5,816 nt of DNA from Selenomonas sp. GTDB lineage: Bacteria > Bacillota_C > Negativicutes > Selenomonadales > Selenomonadaceae. Shown piece after piece: positions 1 through 5,539 of the stretch. Within the stretch, counting starts at the first letter, position 1; every line of letters starts with the position of its first letter. The translations under genes were made by a program, and so were the position numbers. The notes under the pieces are model-generated. The model was given only the letters and a program-made list of their open reading frames with translations, had not been told where the DNA came from and searched no databases. Location: the NCBI GenBank assembly GCA_017940705.1, contig JAGAYB010000035.1:1-5816 (forward strand). The letters run 5' to 3'.

Positions 1-81
1 AATAAATAATCGTTCCGGCAGGATAATGTGGCCGGGCGGCGAAATTTTATTTTATATTATGGATATTTTGAGGTGATACGC

Positions 82-1086
82 ATGAAGATTGCTGTTCTGG
101 GCACGGGCTTTATTGTAAAGGAAGGGGCTCTACCCGCATTGCAAAGCGTGCCGGAGATAGATGTGGCGGCGGTTTTTGCCCGTCCGCGCAGCCGGGAAAC
201 GGCAGAGGCTCTGGCTCTGCAATATAAGATTCCCAAGGTCTATACAGATTATGACGCATTGCTGGCTGACGAGGAGATAGATTTTGTCTATATCGGTTTG
301 ACCAACAGCGTGCATTATGAATATGGCAAAAAGGCTTTGCTTTCAGGCAAGCATGTAATTATGGAGAAACCTTTTGCGTCCACCGTGGCGGAGGTAAAGG
401 AATTGTGTGAGCTGGCACTGGCCAAAAAACTCTATATGTTTGAGGCGGTGACGTTGCTGCATCTGCCGAATTATCATGCTATCAAAGAGATGCTGCCTGA
501 GCTGGGAAAAATCACGGCAGTACAGGCCAATTACTCGCAGTATTCCAGCCGCTATGATAAATATCTGGCCGGCGAGGTTTTGCCGGCATTTGACCCGGAA
601 CTATCCGGCGGTGCGCTTTATGATATAAATATCTATAATTTAAACTTTATTGTCGGCTTGTTTGGCAAGCCTTCTGCGGTGGCTTATACGCCCAATATCG
701 GTTTTAACGGCATTGATACCTCAGGGGTTCTGCAGCTTAAATACCCCACGTTCACGGCTGTCGCACTGGGGGCGAAGGATTCGGAAAGCCCCTGCTTTAT
801 CACTGTTCAGGGCGAAAAGGGCTGGCTGCGTGTCGAAGGCGCACCTAATGAACTTAAGGCATTTTCCGTGTCACTGCATGGCTCACGGCAGACTACACGT
901 TATGAGCTGAATCGTTATCCCCATCGCATGGTACATGAGTTTGCAGAGTTTGCCGGTATCTATCGGGCCGGGGATTATGCCAGTGTGCAAAAGGGGCTGG
1001 ATGTCTCCCTGACGGTCATGGAAACAGCGGAAAAGGCCAGAAAAGGTGCAGGTATAGTTTTCGGCTGTGATAACGCTCAGCGTTGA
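82..1086 (+). CDS. Gfo/Idh/MocA-family NAD(P)-dependent oxidoreductase
   Basis: Predicted cytoplasmic 334-residue dehydrogenase acting on a sugar, polyol or similar hydroxy compound; the substrate cannot be read from sequence. The N-terminal Rossmann fold opens with KIAVLGTGFIV (residues 2-12), in which the third glycine of the usual GxGxxG is Val12. The family signature EKP is at 95-97, with Lys96 the expected catalytic lysine. The C-terminal alpha/beta domain has SGGALYDINIYNLNF (175-189); Asp181 and Tyr185 stand where many members have D-x-x-x-H, so Tyr replaces the common histidine, as in dihydrodiol-dehydrogenase-like members. The length is normal. I place the start at ATG 82: GAGGTGA at 70-76 is well spaced from it and the Rossmann fold begins immediately. 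A GTG at 28 in the same frame would add 18 non-family residues and lacks a ribosome binding site. dhaK follows after 150 bases, so a shared pathway is possible but unproven. Family assignment is secure; specificity is unknown. Confidence 0.93.
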   Translation: MKIAVLGTGFIVKEGALPALQSVPEIDVAAVFARPRSRETAEALALQYKIPKVYTDYDALLADEEIDFVYIGLTNSVHYEYGKKALLSGKHVIMEKPFASTVAEVKELCELALAKKLYMFEAVTLLHLPNYHAIKEMLPELGKITAVQANYSQYSSRYDKYLAGEVLPAFDPELSGGALYDINIYNLNFIVGLFGKPSAVAYTPNIGFNGIDTSGVLQLKYPTFTAVALGAKDSESPCFITVQGEKGWLRVEGAPNELKAFSVSLHGSRQTTRYELNRYPHRMVHEFAEFAGIYRAGDYASVQKGLDVSLTVMETAEKARKGAGIVFGCDNAQR

Positions 1087-1092
1087 TGTTTT
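1072..1092 (+). terminator. Weak hairpin plus short T-run at the end of the oxidoreductase gene
   Basis: AACGC (1072-1076) and GCGTT (1080-1084) form a perfect 5-bp stem with a three-base loop that overlaps the stop codon. It is followed by TGTTTTC. The stem is short and the T-run is only four bases, so this may be a leaky terminator or chance. If real, it would partly separate the oxidoreductase from dhaKL. Confidence 0.25.
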
Positions 1093-1141
1093 CAGAGAGA
1101 AATTGGTTGTTTGTAAAATTAACATTTGTCTTGCAGGAAAA

Positions 1142-1199
1142 AATAAGTTTTATCACGAATAAGAGCAACAAAGGTTTTATTGTTTAGCTTAAACTTATT
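1142..1199. repeat. Inverted repeat in the dhaK leader
   Basis: AATAAGTTT at 1142-1150 and AAACTTATT at 1191-1199 are exact reverse complements (9 bp), separated by 40 bases. A smaller inverted repeat, GTTTA-gct-TAAAC (1182-1194), overlaps the right arm. The pair lies in the 150-base gap before dhaK, 38 bases ahead of its start codon. It could be a two-site operator or a leader RNA helix. I see only weak promoter-like hexamers here (TTGTCT at 1126, TTTATC at 1149), so the role is open. The arms are A+T-rich, which raises the chance of coincidence. Confidence 0.4.
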
Positions 1200-1236
1200 G
1201 GCCGGAGAGGTCTGCTGAAGGCAAAGAGGTGATATT

Positions 1237-2223
1237 GTGAAGAAATTTATCAACAAACCGGAAGATTTGGAAGCTGAGGTTGCGCGGGGTATGGCGCTGG
1301 CCAAGCCGGGGCTTATCCGCCAGCTGCCGGGCAGCAATGTCATGGTCAGACAGAAGTTAAAAAAGGACAGAGTGGCTTTGGTTTTTGGCTGCGGCAGCGG
1401 TCATGAGCCGGCACCTAACGGTTTTGTGGGTTATGGTATGCTGGACGCAGGTATTCCGGGGAAAATTTTTTCTTCACCTACGCCGGATATGATTCTCAAA
1501 GGAATCAAAGAAGTTCAGAATGAAGCCGGGGTGCTTTGCATCATTGTAAACTATACGGGTGATGTGCTGAATTTCCGTATGGCTATGGAGATGGCCCAGA
1601 TGGAAGGTATAGCTACGGAATCGGTGATTATCGCTGATGATGTAGCTACGCAAAAGAGCAAGTCTGTGGGACGGCGCGGTCTGGCCGGTGTGGTGCTGAT
1701 AATGAAGATTGCCGGGGCTGAGGCCGAGATGGGCACAGACCTTTACGGTGTGAAGAAGGTGGCTGAGTGGGCAGCTGCCGGTTTGCGCACCGTAGGAGTG
1801 GCCTGCCGCCCCTGTGTTATTCCGTCTGATGGTGAGCCCAGCTTTGAGCTGGGGGAGCAGGAAATGGAAATCGGCATGGGGCTGCATGGCGAGCCGGGCG
1901 TATTGCGCTGTGGCATGATGAATGCCAGAGACACGGCCAAGGAAATGCTTGACCTTATTCTGCTTGACTGCAATTATGAGAAAAGTGAAGTAGTGGTTCT
2001 CATTAACGGCCTTGGGGGAACTCCGATAATGGAGCTGTACGTGGTCAATGAATTTATCCACGAGTATTTGGCCGAGCATGGCATTAGCGTTTATGATACG
2101 ATGATTGGAAATTTCATGACTTCCATGGAAATGGGAGGCTTTTCCATAAGTCTTATGCGGCTTGACCCGCATTTAAAAGCCCTTTATGATGCGGCAGCGG
2201 ACACGCCTGTCATAAGACGGTAA
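1237..2223 (+). CDS. dhaK: Dihydroxyacetone kinase-type subunit DhaK
   Basis: Substrate-binding subunit of a two- or three-component dihydroxyacetone-type kinase, 328 residues, cytoplasmic. In characterised DhaK a histidine holds the keto-sugar as a hemiaminal while DhaL transfers the phosphate. The key residues are present: SGHEP with His56, NYTGD with Asp109, and the substrate-binding histidine in LHGEPG at 217 (E. coli His56, Asp109, His218). The EMEIG stretch before it and the C-terminal MTSMEMGGFSISLMRL block are also typical. The usual SGGGSGH loop reads FGCGSGH here (residues 50-56), a visible deviation. The start is GTG 1237, seven bases after GAGG (1226-1229), and gives the family N-terminus MKKFIN. 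dhaL follows after 17 bases, with its ribosome binding site touching the dhaK stop codon, so the two are co-translated. Paralogues phosphorylate erythrulose or act as regulators (DhaQ), so the substrate may not be dihydroxyacetone; the adjacent dhaL favours a real kinase. Confidence 0.93.
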   Translation: MKKFINKPEDLEAEVARGMALAKPGLIRQLPGSNVMVRQKLKKDRVALVFGCGSGHEPAPNGFVGYGMLDAGIPGKIFSSPTPDMILKGIKEVQNEAGVLCIIVNYTGDVLNFRMAMEMAQMEGIATESVIIADDVATQKSKSVGRRGLAGVVLIMKIAGAEAEMGTDLYGVKKVAEWAAAGLRTVGVACRPCVIPSDGEPSFELGEQEMEIGMGLHGEPGVLRCGMMNARDTAKEMLDLILLDCNYEKSEVVVLINGLGGTPIMELYVVNEFIHEYLAEHGISVYDTMIGNFMTSMEMGGFSISLMRLDPHLKALYDAAADTPVIRR

Positions 2224-2240
2224 AGGAGGATGTGGTCTGT

Positions 2241-2885
2241 ATGACAGGAAAGGAATTCATGCTTGCCGTCCTTAAGGCAATCAGTCAGGAAATCATCAAC
2301 CATGAAGAGGAACTGAACCATTTGGACAATGCTATCGGTGATGGTGACCATGGCACCAATATGGCGCGATTTTCCCGTATCGTCCTGCAGGATTTGCCCG
2401 AGCTGGCCGCAGAGGAGGATTTAGGCAAAGTCCTTCATCATGTGGGCATGCGGTGCATTACCGAAATTGGCGGTTCAGCCGGGCCGCTGTTTGGTAAATT
2501 CTACTTGCAGGCAGGTATGACCAATATGGGCAATACATATATGGAAGCTGCCAACTGGGTGGTGTCCTTTGAGGAAGGAACAATGGGAGTTTCACAAATC
2601 GGCAGGAGTGTTGAGGGTGAAAAGACCATGCTGGATGCACTCTTTCCGGCAGATAGGGCCATGCAGGAGGCACTGGAGGAAGGCAGAACATTTCAGGAGA
2701 TTCTGCTGGCCGGAGCAGAGGCGGCGGCAAAAGGCGTGGAATACACGAAGACCATTCAGGCCAGCAAAGGCAGGGCGGCTTATCTGGGCCTGCGCAGCGT
2801 AGGTCATCAGGACCCCGGCGCTACCACGGTTATGCTGATGTTGCAGGCCATGCACAAGGTAGCTGTAGAAATGCAGGTCGAGTAA
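2241..2885 (+). CDS. dhaL: Dihydroxyacetone kinase-type subunit DhaL
   Basis: Nucleotide-binding and phosphotransfer subunit that partners DhaK, 214 residues, close to the family norm (about 210). The metal/ADP-binding aspartates are in LDNAIGDGDHGTNM: Asp29, Asp34 and Asp36, matching E. coli Asp30, Asp35 and Asp37. GGSAGPLFGKF and, near the C-terminus, DPGATTVMLML are further DhaL signatures. DHGxNM resembles the PTS-dependent form, in which bound ADP is rephosphorylated by DhaM, rather than the ATP-dependent form with GDGDTG. No dhaM follows: the next 900 bases have no protein gene. The start is taken as ATG 2241 (MTGKEF). GGAGG at 2225-2229 is 11 bases upstream, slightly long, but the in-frame GTG at 2232 is only two bases from it, which is too close. 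The gene ends just before a strong terminator, so it is the last gene of its operon. Confidence 0.93.
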   Translation: MTGKEFMLAVLKAISQEIINHEEELNHLDNAIGDGDHGTNMARFSRIVLQDLPELAAEEDLGKVLHHVGMRCITEIGGSAGPLFGKFYLQAGMTNMGNTYMEAANWVVSFEEGTMGVSQIGRSVEGEKTMLDALFPADRAMQEALEEGRTFQEILLAGAEAAAKGVEYTKTIQASKGRAAYLGLRSVGHQDPGATTVMLMLQAMHKVAVEMQVE

Positions 2886-2928
2886 AAATATATGTGATAA
2901 ACGGGGCTGTGAAAAATCCCTTAACCTA

Positions 2929-3036
2929 AAAAAGGGCTGTTGCACGTAAGCATTTTGCCACAATATCTAGTATTGAAGATAAATTTTCTTAACTAGGTAT
3001 CGTAGTGGAATTGCTTAGTGCGACAGCCCCCTTTTT
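2929..3036 (+). terminator. Long interrupted bidirectional terminator hairpin after dhaL
   Basis: A nearly continuous hairpin of about 108 bases. Outer A5/T5 tracts (2929-2933 with 3032-3036) and GGGCTGTTGCAC (2934-2945) pair with GTGCGACAGCCC plus two extra C (3018-3031). Pairing continues through TAAGCA/TGCTTA (2947-2952 with 3012-3017), CCAC/GTGG (2958-2961 with 3005-3008) and ATATCTAGT/ACTAGGTAT (2963-2971 with 2992-3000), with bulges between. The outer part is a classic rho-independent stem with T5 on the + strand and T6 on the - strand, so it can stop dhaL transcripts and leftward transcripts from 3293. The roughly 70-base apical extension is unusual for a terminator and could mark a small MITE-like insertion; I see no target duplication. 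Confidence 0.75.
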
Positions 3037-3101
3037 GTAAATTGCAGTTTGTTGTTGTCGATGTAAATACGTTCTTAAAATTATCTGTTACAGCTCAGTT
3101 T

Positions 3102-3293
3102 GGCGGAGGTGGGAATACTTTTTCTCCGCGCCACTAAATGACCCACATGCAAAATATCGTCTTATAGCGACCTTGCGCCGGGCAGGCCAACGGCGCGTCT
3201 TTCACCTCAGCTTTCAGTTAATGCTGTTTGTGGGCCAGCCCTCACTTTGTTCGGGCAGTCGTTCCGCTGCGAAAAAGCATCCCCACCTCCACC
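3102..3293 (-). ncRNA. Structured RNA-like element, copy I (leftward)
   Basis: Not a family I can name. Read from the - strand, the arms 3271-3293 and 3102-3124 form a 23-bp helix with no mismatch, three pairs being G-U; on the + strand the same positions are A/C mismatches, which points to transcription from the - strand. Inside, in - strand order: a hairpin with stem GCCC/GGGC (3253-3256 with 3238-3241) and an 11-base loop; a GCGCCG/CGGCGC hairpin with a ten-base loop (3175-3196); and a hairpin GTCA/TGGC with loop TTTAG (3142-3130). All three recur in copy II with compensatory changes. Downstream, leftward, lies the T6 side of the terminator at 2929. Upstream, the spacer 3294-3404 has only an indistinct promoter for this strand. 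It could instead be a non-transcribed interspersed palindromic repeat. Confidence 0.6.
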
Positions 3294-3404
3294 TAAGCAA
3301 ATATGTGTATCAAACCGCTTGGTTTCGGCGGTAAGCAGACAATTACATCGATGTGCTTGTTACGAGAAGGGACGAGTTCGTGACAAATGTATAATCCGTT
3401 GCTT
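3294..3404 (+). promoter_or_regulatory. Divergent spacer with possible -10 element for copy II
   Basis: This 111-base stretch separates the two RNA-like elements. A perfect TATAAT lies at 3390-3395, ten bases before the first base of the copy II closing helix. I see no matching -35 hexamer at 16-18 bases, so promoter activity is uncertain. A 10-base perfect palindrome, ACATCGATGT, at 3345-3354 near the centre could be an operator. AAACC/GGTTT (3312-3316 with 3321-3325) forms a small hairpin with a GCTT loop. TTGCTT precedes the element on both sides (3399-3404 on +, and as TAAGCAA at 3294-3300 on -), so the homology extends just outside the helices. Confidence 0.35.
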
Positions 3405-3599
3405 GGGGCGAACGGGGAGTGGTTTTTCTGTCTGGAGCGACTGCCTGAGCGATAGCGAAGGCCGGCACGCCGTAGGAATTAGCTAAGTAAGTACGCTGAA
3501 AGGAGCGCCGTTGGCCTGCCCGGCGCAGGTAACTAGACAGCTGAAATTATAAGGGCGGGTCGTTTAGCGAAAACAGAAAAATTACTCCCCGTGAACCCC
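3405..3599 (+). ncRNA. Structured RNA-like element, copy II (rightward)
   Basis: Diverged homologue of copy I on the opposite strand. The closing helix is GGGG/CCCC (3405-3408 with 3596-3599), a 3x3 internal loop, then 20 bp (3412-3431 with 3573-3592) including two G-U pairs that are G-U only on the + strand. Internal hairpins are GCCT/AGGC (3443-3446 with 3459-3462), GCGCCG/CGGCGC with loop TTGGCCTGCC (3505-3526), and TCG/CGA with loop TTTAG (3560-3570). Conserved single-stranded blocks shared with copy I include GGARCGACTGCC and TGAAAG before the G+C-rich hairpin. No T-run terminator follows; CGTGC/GCACG (3599-3603 with 3627-3631) gives a weak 3' hairpin, so the end would need processing. 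The family is unknown to me. A REP/BOX-like repeat is the main alternative to an expressed RNA. Confidence 0.6.
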
Positions 3600-3725
3600 G
3601 TGCAGCGTATGAACTGGATAAATTTAGCACGTACTAACCAATAAACTGCAATTTATGTGAGTGACCAAATTCTGATGATATTTACTTTCTATTTGCTGTA
3701 TAAGCGCGAAAACGTGAGAAAAACC

Positions 3726-3754
3726 TTGAAAAAAAGCGTATAAGCAGGTATTAT
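3726..3754 (+). promoter_or_regulatory. Sigma-A-type promoter for dapF-yicC-remA
   Basis: TTGAAA (3726-3731), a 17-base spacer, and TATTAT (3749-3754): each hexamer is one base from consensus and the spacing is ideal. Transcription would start near 3761, giving a leader of about 30 bases before dapF. An 8-base direct repeat, GTATAAGC, occurs at 3698-3705 and again inside the spacer at 3738-3745, 40 bases apart, and could be a regulator site. The surrounding 3656-3770 is A+T-rich and otherwise featureless. Confidence 0.75.
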
Positions 3755-3790
3755 ATATGTTAATGACAAGGACGGGAGGCAATGCAGTAC

Positions 3791-4645
3791 ATGAAAGAAT
3801 TTACGAAGTGGCAAGGCTGTGGCAATGATTTTGTCCTGTTTGACTGCCGGCATGAAGAACCGGCGGACTATGCCGGACTGGCGCGGCAGGTTTGCGACCG
3901 TCACTATGGCGTAGGCGCTGACGGGATTTTAGTGGTGCTGCCCTCTGGCTGCGCTGATTTTCGCATGCGTATTTTTAATACCGATGGCAGCGAGGCGGAG
4001 ATGTGCGGCAACGGTATACGCTGTTTTGCCCGTTATATCTATGATTTTGGGCTGACAGATAAGACCAGCTTCACCGTGGAAACAGGTGCGGGCGTTCTCG
4101 TACCCGAGATTATTCTCGACAATGGCAGTGTGTCCGGCATCAAAGTAGATATGGGTGAGCCGCGTCTTTTAGGTGAGGAGATTCCCGTAACCGGCTTTGA
4201 CGGCAAAAAAGTCATCGGCGAGCCTCTGGAAGTCGCCGGTAAGACTTACAAAATGACGGCTGTATCCATGGGCAACCCACATTGTGTCATCTTCGTTGAT
4301 GATGCGGAAAACTTCCCGATTTACGAGCTGGGCAGGCAGTTTGAAAATCATCCTGCCTTTCCGAACAAGACCAATACGGAGTTTGTGCAGGTTAAGGATA
4401 GACAGCATGTACGCATGCGCGTCTGGGAACGCGGCGCTGCCGTGACCCTTGCCTGCGGCACAGGTTCCTGTGCTACGGTGGTGGCAGGTATCTTGAATGA
4501 CAGGCTGGACAGAGAAGCTGAGGTGGAGCTGGACGGCGGTCGGTTAATCGTTAAGTGGGCGGAAAACAACCACGTCTTTATGACGGGGCCGGCAGAACTG
4601 GTGTTTTCCGGCAAACTCACAGATTGTGAGGGCAGACAATGTTAA
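3791..4645 (+). CDS. dapF: Diaminopimelate epimerase
   Basis: Cytoplasmic, cofactor-free racemase-type enzyme that converts LL-diaminopimelate to the meso form for lysine and peptidoglycan synthesis. The 284 residues match the family. The two catalytic cysteines are both present: Cys72 in EMCGNGIRC and Cys222 in ACGTGSC. Substrate-binding positions are visible as Asn12 in GCGNDF, Asn162 in GNPHC, Asn195 in NTEF, and Glu213-Arg214 in ERGAA. The start is chosen at ATG 3791 (MKEFTKWQG), which is where the family begins. An in-frame ATG at 3782 would add MQY but lies only two bases from GGAGG (3775-3779); 3791 is 11 bases away. A promoter at 3726-3754 sits directly upstream. The last seven bases overlap yicC, indicating translational coupling. 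Confidence 0.97.
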   Translation: MKEFTKWQGCGNDFVLFDCRHEEPADYAGLARQVCDRHYGVGADGILVVLPSGCADFRMRIFNTDGSEAEMCGNGIRCFARYIYDFGLTDKTSFTVETGAGVLVPEIILDNGSVSGIKVDMGEPRLLGEEIPVTGFDGKKVIGEPLEVAGKTYKMTAVSMGNPHCVIFVDDAENFPIYELGRQFENHPAFPNKTNTEFVQVKDRQHVRMRVWERGAAVTLACGTGSCATVVAGILNDRLDREAEVELDGGRLIVKWAENNHVFMTGPAELVFSGKLTDCEGRQC

Positions 4646-5514
4646 AGAGTATGACCGGTTTTGGCACAGCTGTAGCAGAAAATGCTGACTTTAAGGTCAC
4701 GGTGGAGCTGAAGGCTGTCAACCAGCGCTTTTTGGAGCTGAACTTTCACATGGGCAGGCAGCTGAGCCAGTGGGAAGATGCCTTGCGGCAGAAAATAAGC
4801 AAAACAGCAGCCCGGGGGAAGGTTGACATATACATAAACTACATTGATAAACGTGAGGGCAAGACGCTTATCCGGGTGGATAAGAATCTGGCGCTGGCCT
4901 ATCAGTCGGCCTTAAATGAGCTTAGCGATACCCTGCATATTCCCCGGCCTGACGATGCTGCCGTCTATGTAAACTTTCCTGAGATTTTGCAGGTGGAGCA
5001 GAGTACGGAACTGACGGATTTGCAGCCGGTACTTTATCAGGCCTTGGATGAGGCTTTGGCAGCCTTTGATGCTATGCGCCGTACAGAAGGCGGACATATA
5101 GAAGCTGATTTTGCATTGCGGCTTGATAAGCTCGCCGCTATGCGCCAGCAGGTCAGCGAATTGGCACCGGCCATTGTAAACAACCGCCGGACGCATTTGC
5201 TGGCTATGGTGGAAGAGGCTTTGGCCGGCAAGGAACTTGACGAGGCCCGAATTATTCAGGAAACGGCTATTTTTGCCGACAGGGTAAATTATACGGAAGA
5301 AGTGGTGCGGCTGGAAAGCCATATCGCACAGTTCCGCAAGATAATGACCGCTGCCGAGCCGGTAGGCCGCAAGCTGGATTTCCTCATTCAGGAGCTGAAC
5401 CGGGAAACGAATACCATTGGCTCCAAGGCCAACAGTACCGAAGTCGCCCAGCTGGTGGTTGACATGAAAAGTGAAATCGAAAAAATTCGCGAACAGGTGC
5501 AGAATATCGAATAG
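4639..5514 (+). CDS. yicC: YicC/YloC-family endoribonuclease
   Basis: Member of the YicC/YloC family, 291 residues, full length. Characterised homologues are cytoplasmic endoribonucleases, and E. coli YicC is linked to small-RNA turnover. The N-terminus carries the hallmark SMTGFG (residues 4-9), followed by the YicC N-terminal domain. The C-terminal DUF1732 block begins around GRKLDFLIQELNRETNTIGSK (243 onward) and ends in the typical IEKIREQVQNIE. ATG 4639 overlaps the end of dapF by seven bases, with GAGGG at 4628-4632 spaced six bases. ATG 4651 (MTGFG) is possible but would trim the conserved start. yicC followed by remA is the standard Firmicutes order, usually continuing with gmk and rpoZ, which would lie beyond this window. 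Confidence 0.96.
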   Translation: MLKSMTGFGTAVAENADFKVTVELKAVNQRFLELNFHMGRQLSQWEDALRQKISKTAARGKVDIYINYIDKREGKTLIRVDKNLALAYQSALNELSDTLHIPRPDDAAVYVNFPEILQVEQSTELTDLQPVLYQALDEALAAFDAMRRTEGGHIEADFALRLDKLAAMRQQVSELAPAIVNNRRTHLLAMVEEALAGKELDEARIIQETAIFADRVNYTEEVVRLESHIAQFRKIMTAAEPVGRKLDFLIQELNRETNTIGSKANSTEVAQLVVDMKSEIEKIREQVQNIE

Positions 5515-5539
5515 GGGAGATATAAAGGGGAGATATAAA
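5514..5539 (+). repeat. Tandem duplication of the remA ribosome binding site
   Basis: The 13-base unit GGGGAGATATAAA occurs twice back to back (5514-5526 and 5527-5539) with no mismatch. The first copy begins on the last base of the yicC stop codon and the second ends on the A of the remA ATG. Each copy carries a GGGGAG Shine-Dalgarno-like core; only the second is correctly placed, six bases before the start. Confidence 0.9.

Larger units (their letters stand above)
3038..3655. repeat. 618-base foldback region bounded by a 17-base inverted repeat
   Basis: TAAATTGCAGTTTGTTG (3038-3054) and CAATAAACTGCAATTTA (3639-3655) pair over 17 positions with a single G-T. Inside, the left half is a diverged reverse complement of the right half. 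Shared blocks include an exact 22-base match (3175-3196 versus 3505-3526), GACCC-type blocks (3140-3144 versus 3556-3561), and flanking A+T-rich stretches. This is best described as an inverted duplication of a unit of about 300 bases. No transposase and no clear target-site duplication are visible. It holds no credible protein gene; the two structured elements inside are listed separately. Confidence 0.75.

Noticed and set aside
15..35. CCGGC/GCCGG hairpin near the left edge, possibly the terminator of an upstream gene
   Set aside because: The 5-bp stem with an 11-base loop is not followed directly by a T-run, and the upstream gene is not in view.
28..81. N-terminal extension of the oxidoreductase from GTG 28
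   Set aside because: The added residues precede the Rossmann fold without family support, and the ribosome binding site at 70-76 clearly serves ATG 82.
1474..2172. 232-codon open frame on the - strand opposite dhaK
   Set aside because: It is antisense to a gene with all catalytic motifs, and its histidine-rich translation is typical of a shadow frame.
3247..3486. 79-codon open reading frame on the + strand inside the foldback region
   Set aside because: It crosses both structured elements, has no ribosome binding site, and its translation resembles no protein. The compensatory changes there follow RNA pairing, not codons.
3102..3599. Identification of the structured elements as 6S RNA, tmRNA, RNase P RNA or a group II intron domain
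   Set aside because: Length and a long closing helix loosely recall 6S RNA, but I see none of the signature sequences of these classes, and two divergent inverted copies would be unexpected.
2886..3781. CRISPR array or tRNA gene in the long intergenic region
   Set aside because: The repeats are inverted and few rather than regularly spaced and direct, and no cloverleaf with TTC and CCA-end features is visible.
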